This document shows positions 1 to 6,488 of a stretch of 6,914 nucleotides of DNA, piece after piece. Origin of the DNA: a bacterium (GTDB taxonomy: Bacteria; Desulfobacterota; Binatia; UBA12015); assembly GCA_029976905.1 (NCBI GenBank), contig JAPOLW010000195.1, positions 1-6,914 on the forward strand. The letters are read 5' to 3'. Numbering within the stretch: position 1 is the stretch's first letter; each line of letters opens with the position of its first letter. Position numbers and translations under genes: made by a program. The notes under the pieces were generated by a model. The model saw nothing but the letters and a program-made list of their open reading frames with translations. It was not told the origin of the DNA and did not search any database.

Positions 1-542
1 TCGATCGAACGTGCGATAAAGGTTCCCTCGGCGCCCAGAGCGACGACCAGCGGCTTGAAGGGGTTGTCGACCGAACCATCCGGTGAGGATTTGGTCACCT
101 TCCCGGCCTCCGAGGTCGGCGAATACTGCCCTTTTGTCAGCCCGTAGATCCGATTGTTGAACAGGAGGATGTTGACGTCGAGATTGCGTCGCAGGATGTG
201 GATCAGGTGGTTGCCGCCGATCGACAGCGCATCGCCGTCTCCAGTGACGATCCACACGGAAAGCTCCGGGCGCGAGAGCTTCAAGCCCGAGGCGACCGCC
301 GGTGCGCGACCATGGAGGGTGTGGAAGCCATAGGTATCGACGTAGTAGGGGAAGCGACTCGAACAGCCGATCCCCGACACGAAAACGAAGTTTTCGCGAG
401 GAATTCCGAGATCGGGCAGTACGCGCTGGACCTGCGCGAGGATCGCGTAGTCACCGCAGCCCGGGCACCAGCGGACTTCCTGGTCGGACTCGAAATCCTT
501 GCGCGTCAGTTTCGTTGGTTCTTGGGTCTCCGGGGCGGCCAT
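1..542 (-). CDS. korB: 2-oxoacid:ferredoxin oxidoreductase, beta subunit (KorB-like), 3' end cut by window edge
   Basis: This is the thiamine-diphosphate (TPP) and Fe-S subunit of a 2-oxoacid:ferredoxin oxidoreductase, most likely acting on 2-oxoglutarate (2-oxoglutarate + CoA + oxidised ferredoxin giving succinyl-CoA + CO2 + reduced ferredoxin) in the cytoplasm. About 180 N-terminal residues are visible by direct translation of the minus strand. They show WCPGCGDY (residues 25-32) and SGIGCSSR (56-63), giving three of the cysteines (C26, C29, C60) that bind the [4Fe-4S] cluster in this family. A HGRAPAVASGLK stretch (77-88) and the TPP/Mg motif, GDGDA at 101-105 through NN at 129-130, follow. 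KorB proteins are usually about 340-360 aa, so roughly half lies outside the window. The ATG at 542 is supported by GGAGGAG about 10 nt upstream, inside the 3' end of korA. The gap to korA is 4 bp, so the two are co-transcribed. Substrate choice (2-oxoglutarate, pyruvate or another 2-oxoacid) is inferred from resemblance and is not proven by the sequence. Confidence 0.93.
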   Translation of the reverse strand, partial: MAAPETQEPTKLTRKDFESDQEVRWCPGCGDYAILAQVQRVLPDLGIPRENFVFVSGIGCSSRFPYYVDTYGFHTLHGRAPAVASGLKLSRPELSVWIVTGDGDALSIGGNHLIHILRRNLDVNILLFNNRIYGLTKGQYSPTSEAGKVTKSSPDGSVDNPFKPLVVALGAEGTFIARSI

Positions 543-546
543 TGGC

Positions 547-2409
547 TCAGTGCTCCTCCAGTAGCTTCTTCACGCGAGTCACGATCTCGTCGACCTTGAA
601 CGGCCGGCCCTGAATCTTGTTGAAGCCGATCGCGTCCACCAGGTACTCGGCCCGTATGAGGCGAAGTAGGTGCCCCATGTTCATCTCGGGCACCAGGACG
701 TGCTTGTACCGGCGGAGCACGTCGCCGAGATCCCGGGGGAGGGGGTTCAGATATCGGAGATGGGCGTGCGCCACGGGCCGTCCTTCGCCGAGCAGGCGCC
801 GCACGCCGGCGGTAATGGCGCCGTAGGTGCTGCCCCACCCCAGGACGAGGACGTCGCCGGTCTCTGGTCCGATGACCTCCAGCGGTGGGATCTCGCGGGC
901 GACGCCGGCGATTTTCTTCTCGCGCAGCCGCACCATCTGTTCGTGGTTGGCCGGGGCGTAGCTGATGTTGCCGGTCAGGTACTCCGACTCGATTCCCCCG
1001 ATCCGATGTTCGAGGCCGGGCGTTCCGGGCACGACCCACGGGCGCGAGAGGGTCTCGGCGTCGCGGACGTACGGGAAGTAGCCTTCGGGATCGGTGCGGA
1101 AGTGCACCTCCATGTCGGGCAACTCATCGACCTTGGGGAGGAGCCAGGGCTCTGCCCCGTTGGCCAGATAGCCGTCCGAAAGCAGATAGACCGGCGTCAT
1201 GTATTTGATCGCGATGCGCACGGCCTCGAGCGCGACGTCGAAGCAATCCGACGGCGTCGCGGGCGCGAGGACCACCACCGGTGCCTCGCCGTGGCGGCCG
1301 TAGAGCGCGGCAAGTAGATCGGCCTGCTCGGTCTTGGTGGGCAGGCCCGTCGAGGGGCCCCCGCGTTGGATGTCGCAAACGACCAGGGGAAGCTCGGTCT
1401 TCACGGCGAGGCCGATGGTCTCGGACTTCAGGTCGATGCCCGGTCCGCTGGTCGTGGTGATCGCCAGCGCACCGCCGAAGGCAGCTCCCAGGGCGGCCCC
1501 CACGCCGGCGATCTCGTCCTCGGCCTGGAAGGTGATGACGTCGTGGGCCTTGTAGCGGGCGAGCTCGTGGAGAATGTCGCTGGCGGGCGTGATCGGGTAC
1601 GAACCAAGAAAGAGGGGCAACTTCGCGCAACGTGCCGCGGCGACGAGCCCGATGCACAGAGCCGCATTGCCCGTGATGTTCCGGTAGGTCCCAGGGGTGA
1701 TCTCGGCCGGGCGCACTTCGTATTGGGTTGCGAAGAGCTCGGACGTATCGCCGAAATTGAAACCGGCCTGGAACGCCTTCGTATTCGCGTCGCAGAGGCT
1801 TTCGTTTTTGCCGAAGCGGTCGGAAATGAACTTCAGTACCGGATCCACCGGTCGCTGGTAGAGCCAGGCCATGAGCCCGAGCGTGAAGAAGTTCTTGCAG
1901 CGCAAGACCTGTTTGTTGGAGAGCCCGCTCTCCTTGAGGGCCAGTGTCGTCAGCTTGGTGATGTCGACGGCGAAGAGCTGGTACTTGTCCAGTGAGCCGT
2001 CGGTCAGCGGGTTCTCGCTGTAGCCGGCCTTCTTCAGGTTGAGCTCGCTGAACGCCTCCCGGTCGACGATCAGGGTTCCGTTCATGGGCAGATCTTCGAG
2101 GTTGGCCTTGAGCGCCGCCGGGTTCATGGCGACGAGGACGTCGGGGTTGTCGCCAGGTGTGAAGATCTCGCGATGGGAGAGGTTCACCTGGAAGCCCGAC
2201 ACGCCCGCCAGCGTGCCGGCCGGGGCGCGGATTTCCGCCGGGAAGTCGGGCAGGGTGCCGACGTCGTTCCCGGCCAGGGCGGACGCGTTGGTGAACTGCG
2301 TCCCGGTCAGCTGCATCCCGTCGCCGGAGTCTCCAGCGAAGCGGATGACGACCGTATCGACTTCGTGGGTCTGCCTGGTCACCGGCGATGTCGTCTGGCC
2401 GTCGTTCAT
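547..2409 (-). CDS. korA: 2-oxoacid:ferredoxin oxidoreductase, fused gamma-alpha subunit (KorA-like)
   Basis: This 620-aa protein pairs with KorB to form the oxidative decarboxylase. The N-terminal part (about residues 15-200) is the gamma domain, recognisable from VIRFAGDSGDGMQLTG and DFPAEIRAP near its start. The alpha part contains YPITP (271-275), AEDEIAGVGAALGAAF, TTTSGPG and the signature GGPSTGLPTKTEQADL. The C-terminal domain ends with an LGWGSTYG segment and PEMNMGHLLRLIR. This gamma-alpha fused, two-subunit layout is known for KorAB in Mycobacterium tuberculosis and other bacteria that respire with oxygen; the family's KOR branch is the best fit. I chose the ATG at 2409 because GGAGGAG lies 7 nt upstream. 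An in-frame GTG at 2436 would add nine Arg-rich residues, but that extension reads through this same ribosome binding site. The gene is complete and shows no frameshift. No ferredoxin gene is seen next to it within the window, so the electron acceptor is encoded elsewhere. Confidence 0.95.
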   Translation of the reverse strand: MNDGQTTSPVTRQTHEVDTVVIRFAGDSGDGMQLTGTQFTNASALAGNDVGTLPDFPAEIRAPAGTLAGVSGFQVNLSHREIFTPGDNPDVLVAMNPAALKANLEDLPMNGTLIVDREAFSELNLKKAGYSENPLTDGSLDKYQLFAVDITKLTTLALKESGLSNKQVLRCKNFFTLGLMAWLYQRPVDPVLKFISDRFGKNESLCDANTKAFQAGFNFGDTSELFATQYEVRPAEITPGTYRNITGNAALCIGLVAAARCAKLPLFLGSYPITPASDILHELARYKAHDVITFQAEDEIAGVGAALGAAFGGALAITTTSGPGIDLKSETIGLAVKTELPLVVCDIQRGGPSTGLPTKTEQADLLAALYGRHGEAPVVVLAPATPSDCFDVALEAVRIAIKYMTPVYLLSDGYLANGAEPWLLPKVDELPDMEVHFRTDPEGYFPYVRDAETLSRPWVVPGTPGLEHRIGGIESEYLTGNISYAPANHEQMVRLREKKIAGVAREIPPLEVIGPETGDVLVLGWGSTYGAITAGVRRLLGEGRPVAHAHLRYLNPLPRDLGDVLRRYKHVLVPEMNMGHLLRLIRAEYLVDAIGFNKIQGRPFKVDEIVTRVKKLLEEH

Positions 2410-2458
2410 GGTGCGTCTCCTCCGCGGCCGAAACACGACGGCCCCCCCTTGGCGTTTG

Positions 2459-2494
2459 AACTTCGACGGTACCGTTGCGTCGGCGTGCTTTCAA
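2459..2494 (-). promoter_or_regulatory. Predicted sigma-70-type promoter of korAB
   Basis: On the minus strand TTGAAA (2494-2489, five of six matches to the -35 consensus) is followed after exactly 17 bp by TACCGT (2471-2466, with the most conserved T, A and final T of the -10 box). Transcription would begin near 2459, giving a leader of about 50 nt before the korA ATG at 2409. That leader includes a run of seven G (2448-2442) and the GGAGGAG ribosome binding site. The prediction rests on sequence match and location only. Confidence 0.5.
2466..2475. promoter_or_regulatory. Perfect 10-bp palindrome overlapping the korA -10 box
   Basis: ACGGTACCGT is a perfect palindrome that contains the predicted korA -10 hexamer. 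It is flanked by an imperfect inverted pair, GCGTTTGAA (2452-2460) and TTCAACGC (2490-2497), which differ by one base of length. A dimeric repressor bound here would block korA transcription, and the site also sits upstream of argJ. No specific regulator is recognised, and a 10-bp palindrome can arise by chance in GC-rich DNA. Confidence 0.25.
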
Positions 2495-2503
2495 CGCGAT
2501 TCT
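2475..2503 (+). promoter_or_regulatory. Weak candidate promoter for argJ
   Basis: TTGCGT (2475-2480) and GATTCT (2498-2503) are separated by 17 bp. Each hexamer has only three matches to the sigma-70 consensus. It is the best spaced pair I found on the plus strand in this divergent region, and would give a GC-rich leader of about 80 nt before the argJ start. A better promoter of another class could be present and unrecognised. Confidence 0.18.
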
Positions 2504-2592
2504 TCCGGGGGCGCTGCCGTGCGGCGTCGCTGGCGGTCGGGTCGCAATTGGGCGAGACCGGAGCGGCCCCACGCGGGCCGGGAGGACTGAGG

Positions 2593-3795
2593 ATGAGACG
2601 CAGGATGCGCCAGGAGCCGATCGAGGTGCCAGGCTTCCGCTTCGGCGCGGCGGCCTGTGGGATCAAGCCGAGCCGGAGGCCGGACTGCGGGTTGGTCGTC
2701 GCCGACGACCCGGTTCCGGTCGGGGCGGTGTTCACCCGCAACCGCTTCGCCGCCGCTCCCGTCGTCCTCGGTCGTGAGCGCGTCGCCCAGGGTCGTCTGC
2801 AGGTTCTCTTCGTGAACAGCGGCAACGCAAATGCCTGCACGGGGCCCCGGGGGCTCGCCGACGCGCGGCGTACGACCCGGCTGGTCGGGGCGCGCCTCGG
2901 CGTCCCCGCCTCGGCGGTGGCGCCGCTCTCGACCGGAGTCATCGGTGTGCCGCTGCCCATGAAGAAGTTGGAACGCGGCATCCAGGCGGCGTCCGGGGAT
3001 GCCAGCAGCGGCGGCCTATGGCGGTTTGCCCGGGCGATCCGGACGACCGACGCCTTCCCCAAGGTGGCCTTCGAGCGCGTGCAGGTCGGGGGCGCGACCA
3101 TCACCGTTGCAGGAGTGGCCAAGGGGGCGGGCATGATCGCGCCCGACATGGCGACCCTCCTGGTCTTCCTGTTCACCGATGCGACGCTCTCGCCCGCCCA
3201 GGCACGTTGGCTCGCCCGCTGCGTGGCGGGGGGGTCGTTCAACGAGTTGAGCGTCGACGGGGATACGTCGACCAACGACAGTCTCTACGTTCTGGCCAGT
3301 GGTCGCTCCGGCGGTCCCCTTCGGCGCGGATCGGCGGACCTCGATCGCCTGCGTGTTGCCTCGGTCGGCGTCGGCGAGCGGCTTGCGCGGCTGGTCGCCC
3401 TCGATGGGGAAGGGGCAACCAAGGCGGTTTCAATCGAGGTTTCCGGGGCCGCGACGCGCGCGGCGGCGCGGCGCGTGGTCGAGGTCGTGTCGCGCTCCCT
3501 CCTGGTCAAGACCGCGCTCCACGGCGCCGACCCGAACTGGGGGCGTATCGCTTGCGCGGTCGGGTACAGCGGCGAGTCCTTCGAGCCCCGGCGGGTGACC
3601 ATCGCGATCGGTGACGTGGTGGTGTTCCGACGCGGCTGCGGAGTCGCTGGCGCTCGTGCGGCCGCGCGCCGGCGGATGCTTCGTGACGAGTTCTCCATTC
3701 GGATCGAACTTGGTGACGGCCCGGGCACGGCTCGGATGATCACCTCGGATCTCTCCCCGGCCTATGTACGCTTCAACTCGGCCTACACGACCTGA
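2593..3795 (+). CDS. argJ: Glutamate N-acetyltransferase / ornithine acetyltransferase ArgJ
   Basis: ArgJ moves the acetyl group from N-acetylornithine to glutamate, releasing ornithine and regenerating N-acetylglutamate in the cyclic arginine pathway. Some members also use acetyl-CoA to acetylate glutamate directly. The 400-aa product has the family's usual length. Visible landmarks are VPGFRFGAA near the N-terminus, NSGNANACTG, the oxyanion-hole pair in STGVIG (T114, G115), and the self-cleavage and catalytic motif KGAGMIAPDMATLL. There the chain is cut before T188, which becomes the N-terminal nucleophile of the beta chain. DGDTSTND, HGADPNWGR and the C-terminal YVRFNSAYTT follow, all typical. 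The ATG at 2593 has GGGAGGA 6 nt upstream; a second ATG at 2605 is possible but worse placed. No other arginine gene is adjacent: the gene is divergent from korAB and convergent with the response regulator. A run of seven G at 3228-3234 lies within the frame without disturbing it. The sequence alone does not settle whether the enzyme is mono- or bifunctional. Confidence 0.97.
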   Translation: MRRRMRQEPIEVPGFRFGAAACGIKPSRRPDCGLVVADDPVPVGAVFTRNRFAAAPVVLGRERVAQGRLQVLFVNSGNANACTGPRGLADARRTTRLVGARLGVPASAVAPLSTGVIGVPLPMKKLERGIQAASGDASSGGLWRFARAIRTTDAFPKVAFERVQVGGATITVAGVAKGAGMIAPDMATLLVFLFTDATLSPAQARWLARCVAGGSFNELSVDGDTSTNDSLYVLASGRSGGPLRRGSADLDRLRVASVGVGERLARLVALDGEGATKAVSIEVSGAATRAAARRVVEVVSRSLLVKTALHGADPNWGRIACAVGYSGESFEPRRVTIAIGDVVVFRRGCGVAGARAAARRRMLRDEFSIRIELGDGPGTARMITSDLSPAYVRFNSAYTT

Positions 3796-3817
3796 GGAGG
3801 CCCCGCCGCATCCTCAG
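3792..3817. terminator. Small inverted repeat between the convergent argJ and regulator genes
   Basis: CTGAGGA (3792-3798) and TCCTCAG (3811-3817) form a perfect 7-bp stem with a 12-nt GC-rich loop. The stem arms contain the stop codons of both converging genes. No T-run follows on either strand, so this is not a classical intrinsic terminator. It might act as a weak bidirectional terminator or protect the 3' ends of the RNAs. Confidence 0.3.
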
Positions 3818-5172
3818 TCGAGGCCGTATTTGTCGATCTTTCGATAGAGTCTTTGCCGGTCGATGCCGAGGAGGCGAGCCGCCTGGTTCTTGTTTCCCGA
3901 GGCCCGCTCCAGAGCAGCGGCGATGAGGGTGCGCTCGGCCTCCTCGAGGGTGGGGAGCACCGCCGCGGGCGTGAATGGGGCTTCTGGAGCCCGGCTTTCG
4001 AGTGCGGGCTCGATGTCGGCCAGATCGATCTCCTCCGCATCCGAGAGTGCAAAGGCCCGTTCGATCACGTTTTCGAGTTCGCGAGCGTTGCCTGGCCATG
4101 CGTAGGCGAACAACCGCTGGCGCACGCGCCGCGTGACGATCTTGCGTGGTGCGCCGTAGCGCTCGGCCATCTGCGCGATGAAGTGATCCGTGAGCGCAGC
4201 GATGTCTTCGGGGCGCTCGGCGAGGGACGGGAGTCGCAGCGCGACGACGTTGAGCCGATAGAAGAGATCCTCCCGGAAGCGCCCCCGGGCGACTTCTTCC
4301 CGGAGGTCTTTGTTCGTCGCCGCCACGATCCGCACGTCGACCTTGCGGGGCTGCGTCGCTCCGAGCGGGAGGACTTCCCGTTCCTGGATCGCGCGGAGGA
4401 ATTTGACCTGAAGGGCCTGGGGAATCTCGGAGATCTCGTCGAGGAAGAGTGTGCCGCGGTCGGCCGCCCGAAAGAGTCCCTCGTGGTCACCGACCGCATC
4501 GGTAAAGGCGCCGCGGCGATGACCAAAAAGCTGGCTGTCGAGCAGCGCCGCGGAGACGGCCCCGCAATTCACCGCCATGAACGCCTCGCCGGCCCGGGCC
4601 GAGCGTGCGTGGATCGTGCGCGCGACCAACTCCTTGCCCGTCCCGCTGGCACCGGAGAGCAGGACGGTGCTCGCGTTGCGGCTGACGCTCTCGATCGCGG
4701 CGTAGACCGCGCGCATCGGCTCGCTTTCGCCGACGATCGCACCAAAAGGCTGGTGGCGTCCGACCTCCCGCCGCAGGGAGGAGACTTCGCGGCGCAAGGC
4801 GCGGATCTCGAGCTGTCGGCGAATGACCAACTTGAGCTCGTCGGGGTTGCAGGGCTTGATCAGGTAGTCCGAGGCGCCCTGTTTCATCGCCTCCACGGCC
4901 GATTGGATCGTTCCGTATCCGGTGAGCACGACGGTCGAGGGACCTGGGGTTCTCTTCGCGAGTTCGCCCAGCAGCGCCATTCCGTCCATCACGGGCATGT
5001 TCAAGTCGGTGATCAGCAGATCGACCTCCTCGTCGTCGAGCCGCGCGAGTGCTTCGGCTCCGTTGGGCGCGGTGCGTACCTCGTAGCCCTCCCGGTCGAG
5101 AATGCGAGCCATGGTGACGAGCTGGTTGGGCTCGTCGTCCACGACCAGGATGCGGGCGAACGCTGCCGTCAC
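3814..5172 (-). CDS. NtrC-family sigma-54-dependent response regulator with GAFTDA loop
   Basis: This 452-aa cytoplasmic regulator has the full NtrC architecture. The receiver domain (about 5-120) has the acidic pair D12/D13, phosphorylation site D56, T84 and K106. The AAA+ domain (about 148-380) has Walker A GASGTGKE (174-181), Walker B LFLDE with D245/E246, the FREDLFYRLN segment (299-308) and sensor-2 WPGNARELEN. A C-terminal Fis-type helix-turn-helix ends in NKNQAARLLGIDRQRLYRKI. The loop that normally reads GAFTGA and contacts sigma-54 reads GAFTDA (221-226, D225). In E. coli NorR, as I recall, the equivalent Gly-to-Asp change gives activity that escapes regulatory-domain control. The start is GTG at 5172, preceded by GGGAGGA 8 nt upstream, and it overlaps the kinase stop as GTGA, so the two genes form a translationally coupled pair. 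The partner kinase most likely phosphorylates D56. The target genes are unknown: I saw no convincing -24/-12 promoter within this window. The closest E. coli relatives in style are AtoC and ZraR, but no orthology is claimed. Confidence 0.95.
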   Translation of the reverse strand: MTAAFARILVVDDEPNQLVTMARILDREGYEVRTAPNGAEALARLDDEEVDLLITDLNMPVMDGMALLGELAKRTPGPSTVVLTGYGTIQSAVEAMKQGASDYLIKPCNPDELKLVIRRQLEIRALRREVSSLRREVGRHQPFGAIVGESEPMRAVYAAIESVSRNASTVLLSGASGTGKELVARTIHARSARAGEAFMAVNCGAVSAALLDSQLFGHRRGAFTDAVGDHEGLFRAADRGTLFLDEISEIPQALQVKFLRAIQEREVLPLGATQPRKVDVRIVAATNKDLREEVARGRFREDLFYRLNVVALRLPSLAERPEDIAALTDHFIAQMAERYGAPRKIVTRRVRQRLFAYAWPGNARELENVIERAFALSDAEEIDLADIEPALESRAPEAPFTPAAVLPTLEEAERTLIAAALERASGNKNQAARLLGIDRQRLYRKIDKYGLD

Positions 5173-6425
5173 GCGACCCGTCCTCCCTCGTGGGCGGCGT
5201 CCAGACGAATGGAGAACGTCGTGCCGTGCTCGGGCGCACTGACGACTTCGACGGTGCCACCCGCGTGGGTGATGACTGAGTGGACGACCGAGAGGCCGAG
5301 CCCGGTTCCCTCGCCCGGGTCCTTCGTGGTGTAGAAGGGGTCGAAGATCCGCGCCACGGCGTCCGGGGCGATCCCGACACCGGTGTCCCTGATCTCGAGC
5401 AGGACCCGCTCCCCGTCGCAGGGCGAGGTCGAGACGCGAAGCTCGCCGCCGTGGGGCATCGCCTGGACGGCGTTGGTGATCAGGTTCAACAAGACCTGGC
5501 GTATGCCGTTCTCGCTCGCATGGCAGGGCGCGATCTCGCCGAGGGTCGTGTGCGCCTCGACCGCGGCGGTCTCGAAATGCTTTCGCATCAGTCGCAGCGT
5601 CTGCTTGATCAGTCGATTGAGGTCGACCGACTGTCTTTCGCTGGCCCCTTCCCGGGAGAATTCGAGGAGGTTGTTGATGATCTCCTGGACGCGCCCCATC
5701 TCGGCGCGCGCGATCTGGAGGTCCTCCCTGATTTCGGGCGTCGGGTCGGGGAGCAGCTCACCGAGATCGTAGAGAGCGTTCATGATGATGCCCAGCGGGT
5801 TGCGGATCTCGTGAGCGATCCCGGCGGCGAGCTGCCCGATGGCGGCCATCTTCTCCGACTGAATGAGCTGGAGTTCGAGACGGCGACGCTCCGCGAGGCG
5901 CGCTTCGACGAAGAAGTCGGTGATGTGCAGGATCCGCTCCCAAAGGGCCTGGTCGAGGAGGCCAAGGAGTTCGGGCAGCTTCGGGTCCTCTCGCATCTCG
6001 CGGCTGAGCAGATCGACGAGGATCTGACGGATCTTGATCTGACGGGCGAGAAATCGTGAAGGTGGATGCTCGGCGATGAAACCGCCGCGCGCGTGCTCGC
6101 GCAGGACCGCGTAGGTTGCAACGTCGCCCGGGTCGCGGATGTGGGCGCGCCACCGGGCCTGGGCTTCGCGCATGTCCTTGGCGAGGAACTCCAGCTCCTC
6201 GGCCCCGATCTCGAAGGCCGGGCCGATGGTGTCCGCCCAGACGCGAGCGGTTTCGTCGCCGTGTTCCTCCATGAAGCGGGCGAGTTCGCGCCGCACCGGC
6301 GTGTCGCCGGGAAACGTCATCAACCCGCACCCGCGCAGGTACGACTGAATCCGACCGAGGTGCTCCTGCAGCGTAGGAAGTTGGGGGAACCCACCGGGTC
6401 GGGCCGGGGAAGGCCAATCGGCCAT
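5169..6425 (-). CDS. Soluble sensor histidine kinase, partner of the NtrC-family regulator
   Basis: The product (418 aa from the ATG at 6425) is a sensor kinase that autophosphorylates on histidine and passes the phosphate to the downstream regulator. Residues 1-35 look low in structure. Residues of about 40-185 form a charged, apparently all-helical region (beginning near RRELARFMEEHGDE) that resembles the RsbRD-type N-terminal domain; this resemblance is from memory and tentative. A short coiled-coil-like linker leads to the HisKA H-box GIAHEIRNPLG with H205. The ATPase domain has the N-box LLNLITNAVQ (N318), G1 DTGVGIAP (D347), an F-box FDPFYTTK and G2 GEGTGLGL (371-378). No signal peptide or transmembrane segment is seen, so it should sense a cytoplasmic signal. 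The start is not certain: no clear ribosome binding site precedes the ATG at 6425, and an ATG at the MTFPGD segment (residue 36) is an alternative. Reading further upstream would run antisense through the ECF sigma gene, so I rejected a longer protein. Its stop overlaps the regulator start by 4 bp. Confidence 0.92.
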   Translation of the reverse strand: MADWPSPARPGGFPQLPTLQEHLGRIQSYLRGCGLMTFPGDTPVRRELARFMEEHGDETARVWADTIGPAFEIGAEELEFLAKDMREAQARWRAHIRDPGDVATYAVLREHARGGFIAEHPPSRFLARQIKIRQILVDLLSREMREDPKLPELLGLLDQALWERILHITDFFVEARLAERRRLELQLIQSEKMAAIGQLAAGIAHEIRNPLGIIMNALYDLGELLPDPTPEIREDLQIARAEMGRVQEIINNLLEFSREGASERQSVDLNRLIKQTLRLMRKHFETAAVEAHTTLGEIAPCHASENGIRQVLLNLITNAVQAMPHGGELRVSTSPCDGERVLLEIRDTGVGIAPDAVARIFDPFYTTKDPGEGTGLGLSVVHSVITHAGGTVEVVSAPEHGTTFSIRLDAAHEGGRVA

Positions 6426-6488
6426 GCGGCGAGGACAAAGGTTTGAGGGCGTCGCGCAAAAGTCATAGAAAAAAGTGGTGTGCAGGCG
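6426..6488. promoter_or_regulatory. Divergent promoter region between kinase and ECF sigma genes
   Basis: This short gap must carry the control signals of both flanking genes unless their promoters lie inside coding sequence. Its core (about 6456-6476) is markedly A/T-rich against the GC-rich surroundings. On the plus strand TTGAGG (6443-6448) and TAGAAA (6466-6471) are 17 bp apart, each with four matches to the sigma-70 consensus. A start near 6478 would leave almost no leader. On the minus strand GACTTTT followed by a GC-rich stretch and TCAAAC recalls ECF-type promoters, but the spacing between those boxes (about 10-11 bp) is shorter than is usual. Neither assignment is firm. Confidence 0.35.

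Noticed and set aside
1124..2572. A 482-codon minus-strand frame overlapping korA
   Set aside because: It is a shifted frame of korA with Arg/Pro/Gly-rich, low-complexity translation and no domain features.
2173..2592. N-terminal extension of the argJ frame back into korA
   Set aside because: The extension is antisense to the korA 5' end, while the ATG at 2593 has a well-placed ribosome binding site and gives the normal ArgJ length.
2410..2592. A sigma-54 (-24/-12) promoter in the divergent spacers that the regulator might act on
   Set aside because: I looked for GG and GC elements at the right spacing on both strands here and in 6426-6488 and found no acceptable match.
3228..3234. Seven-G run inside argJ as a possible frameshift or phase-variation site
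   Set aside because: The frame is intact on both sides and encodes conserved residues (VAGGSFNELSVDGD), so there is no sign of a switch.
2406..3275. A 289-codon minus-strand frame antisense to argJ
   Set aside because: It is opposite conserved argJ sequence including the catalytic motif, and its translation shows no family features.
3853..5334. A long open frame of 493 codons on the plus strand opposite the response regulator and the kinase 3' end
   Set aside because: It is antisense to clearly conserved receiver and AAA+ coding sequence, has no recognisable motifs, and long antisense open frames are expected in GC-rich DNA.
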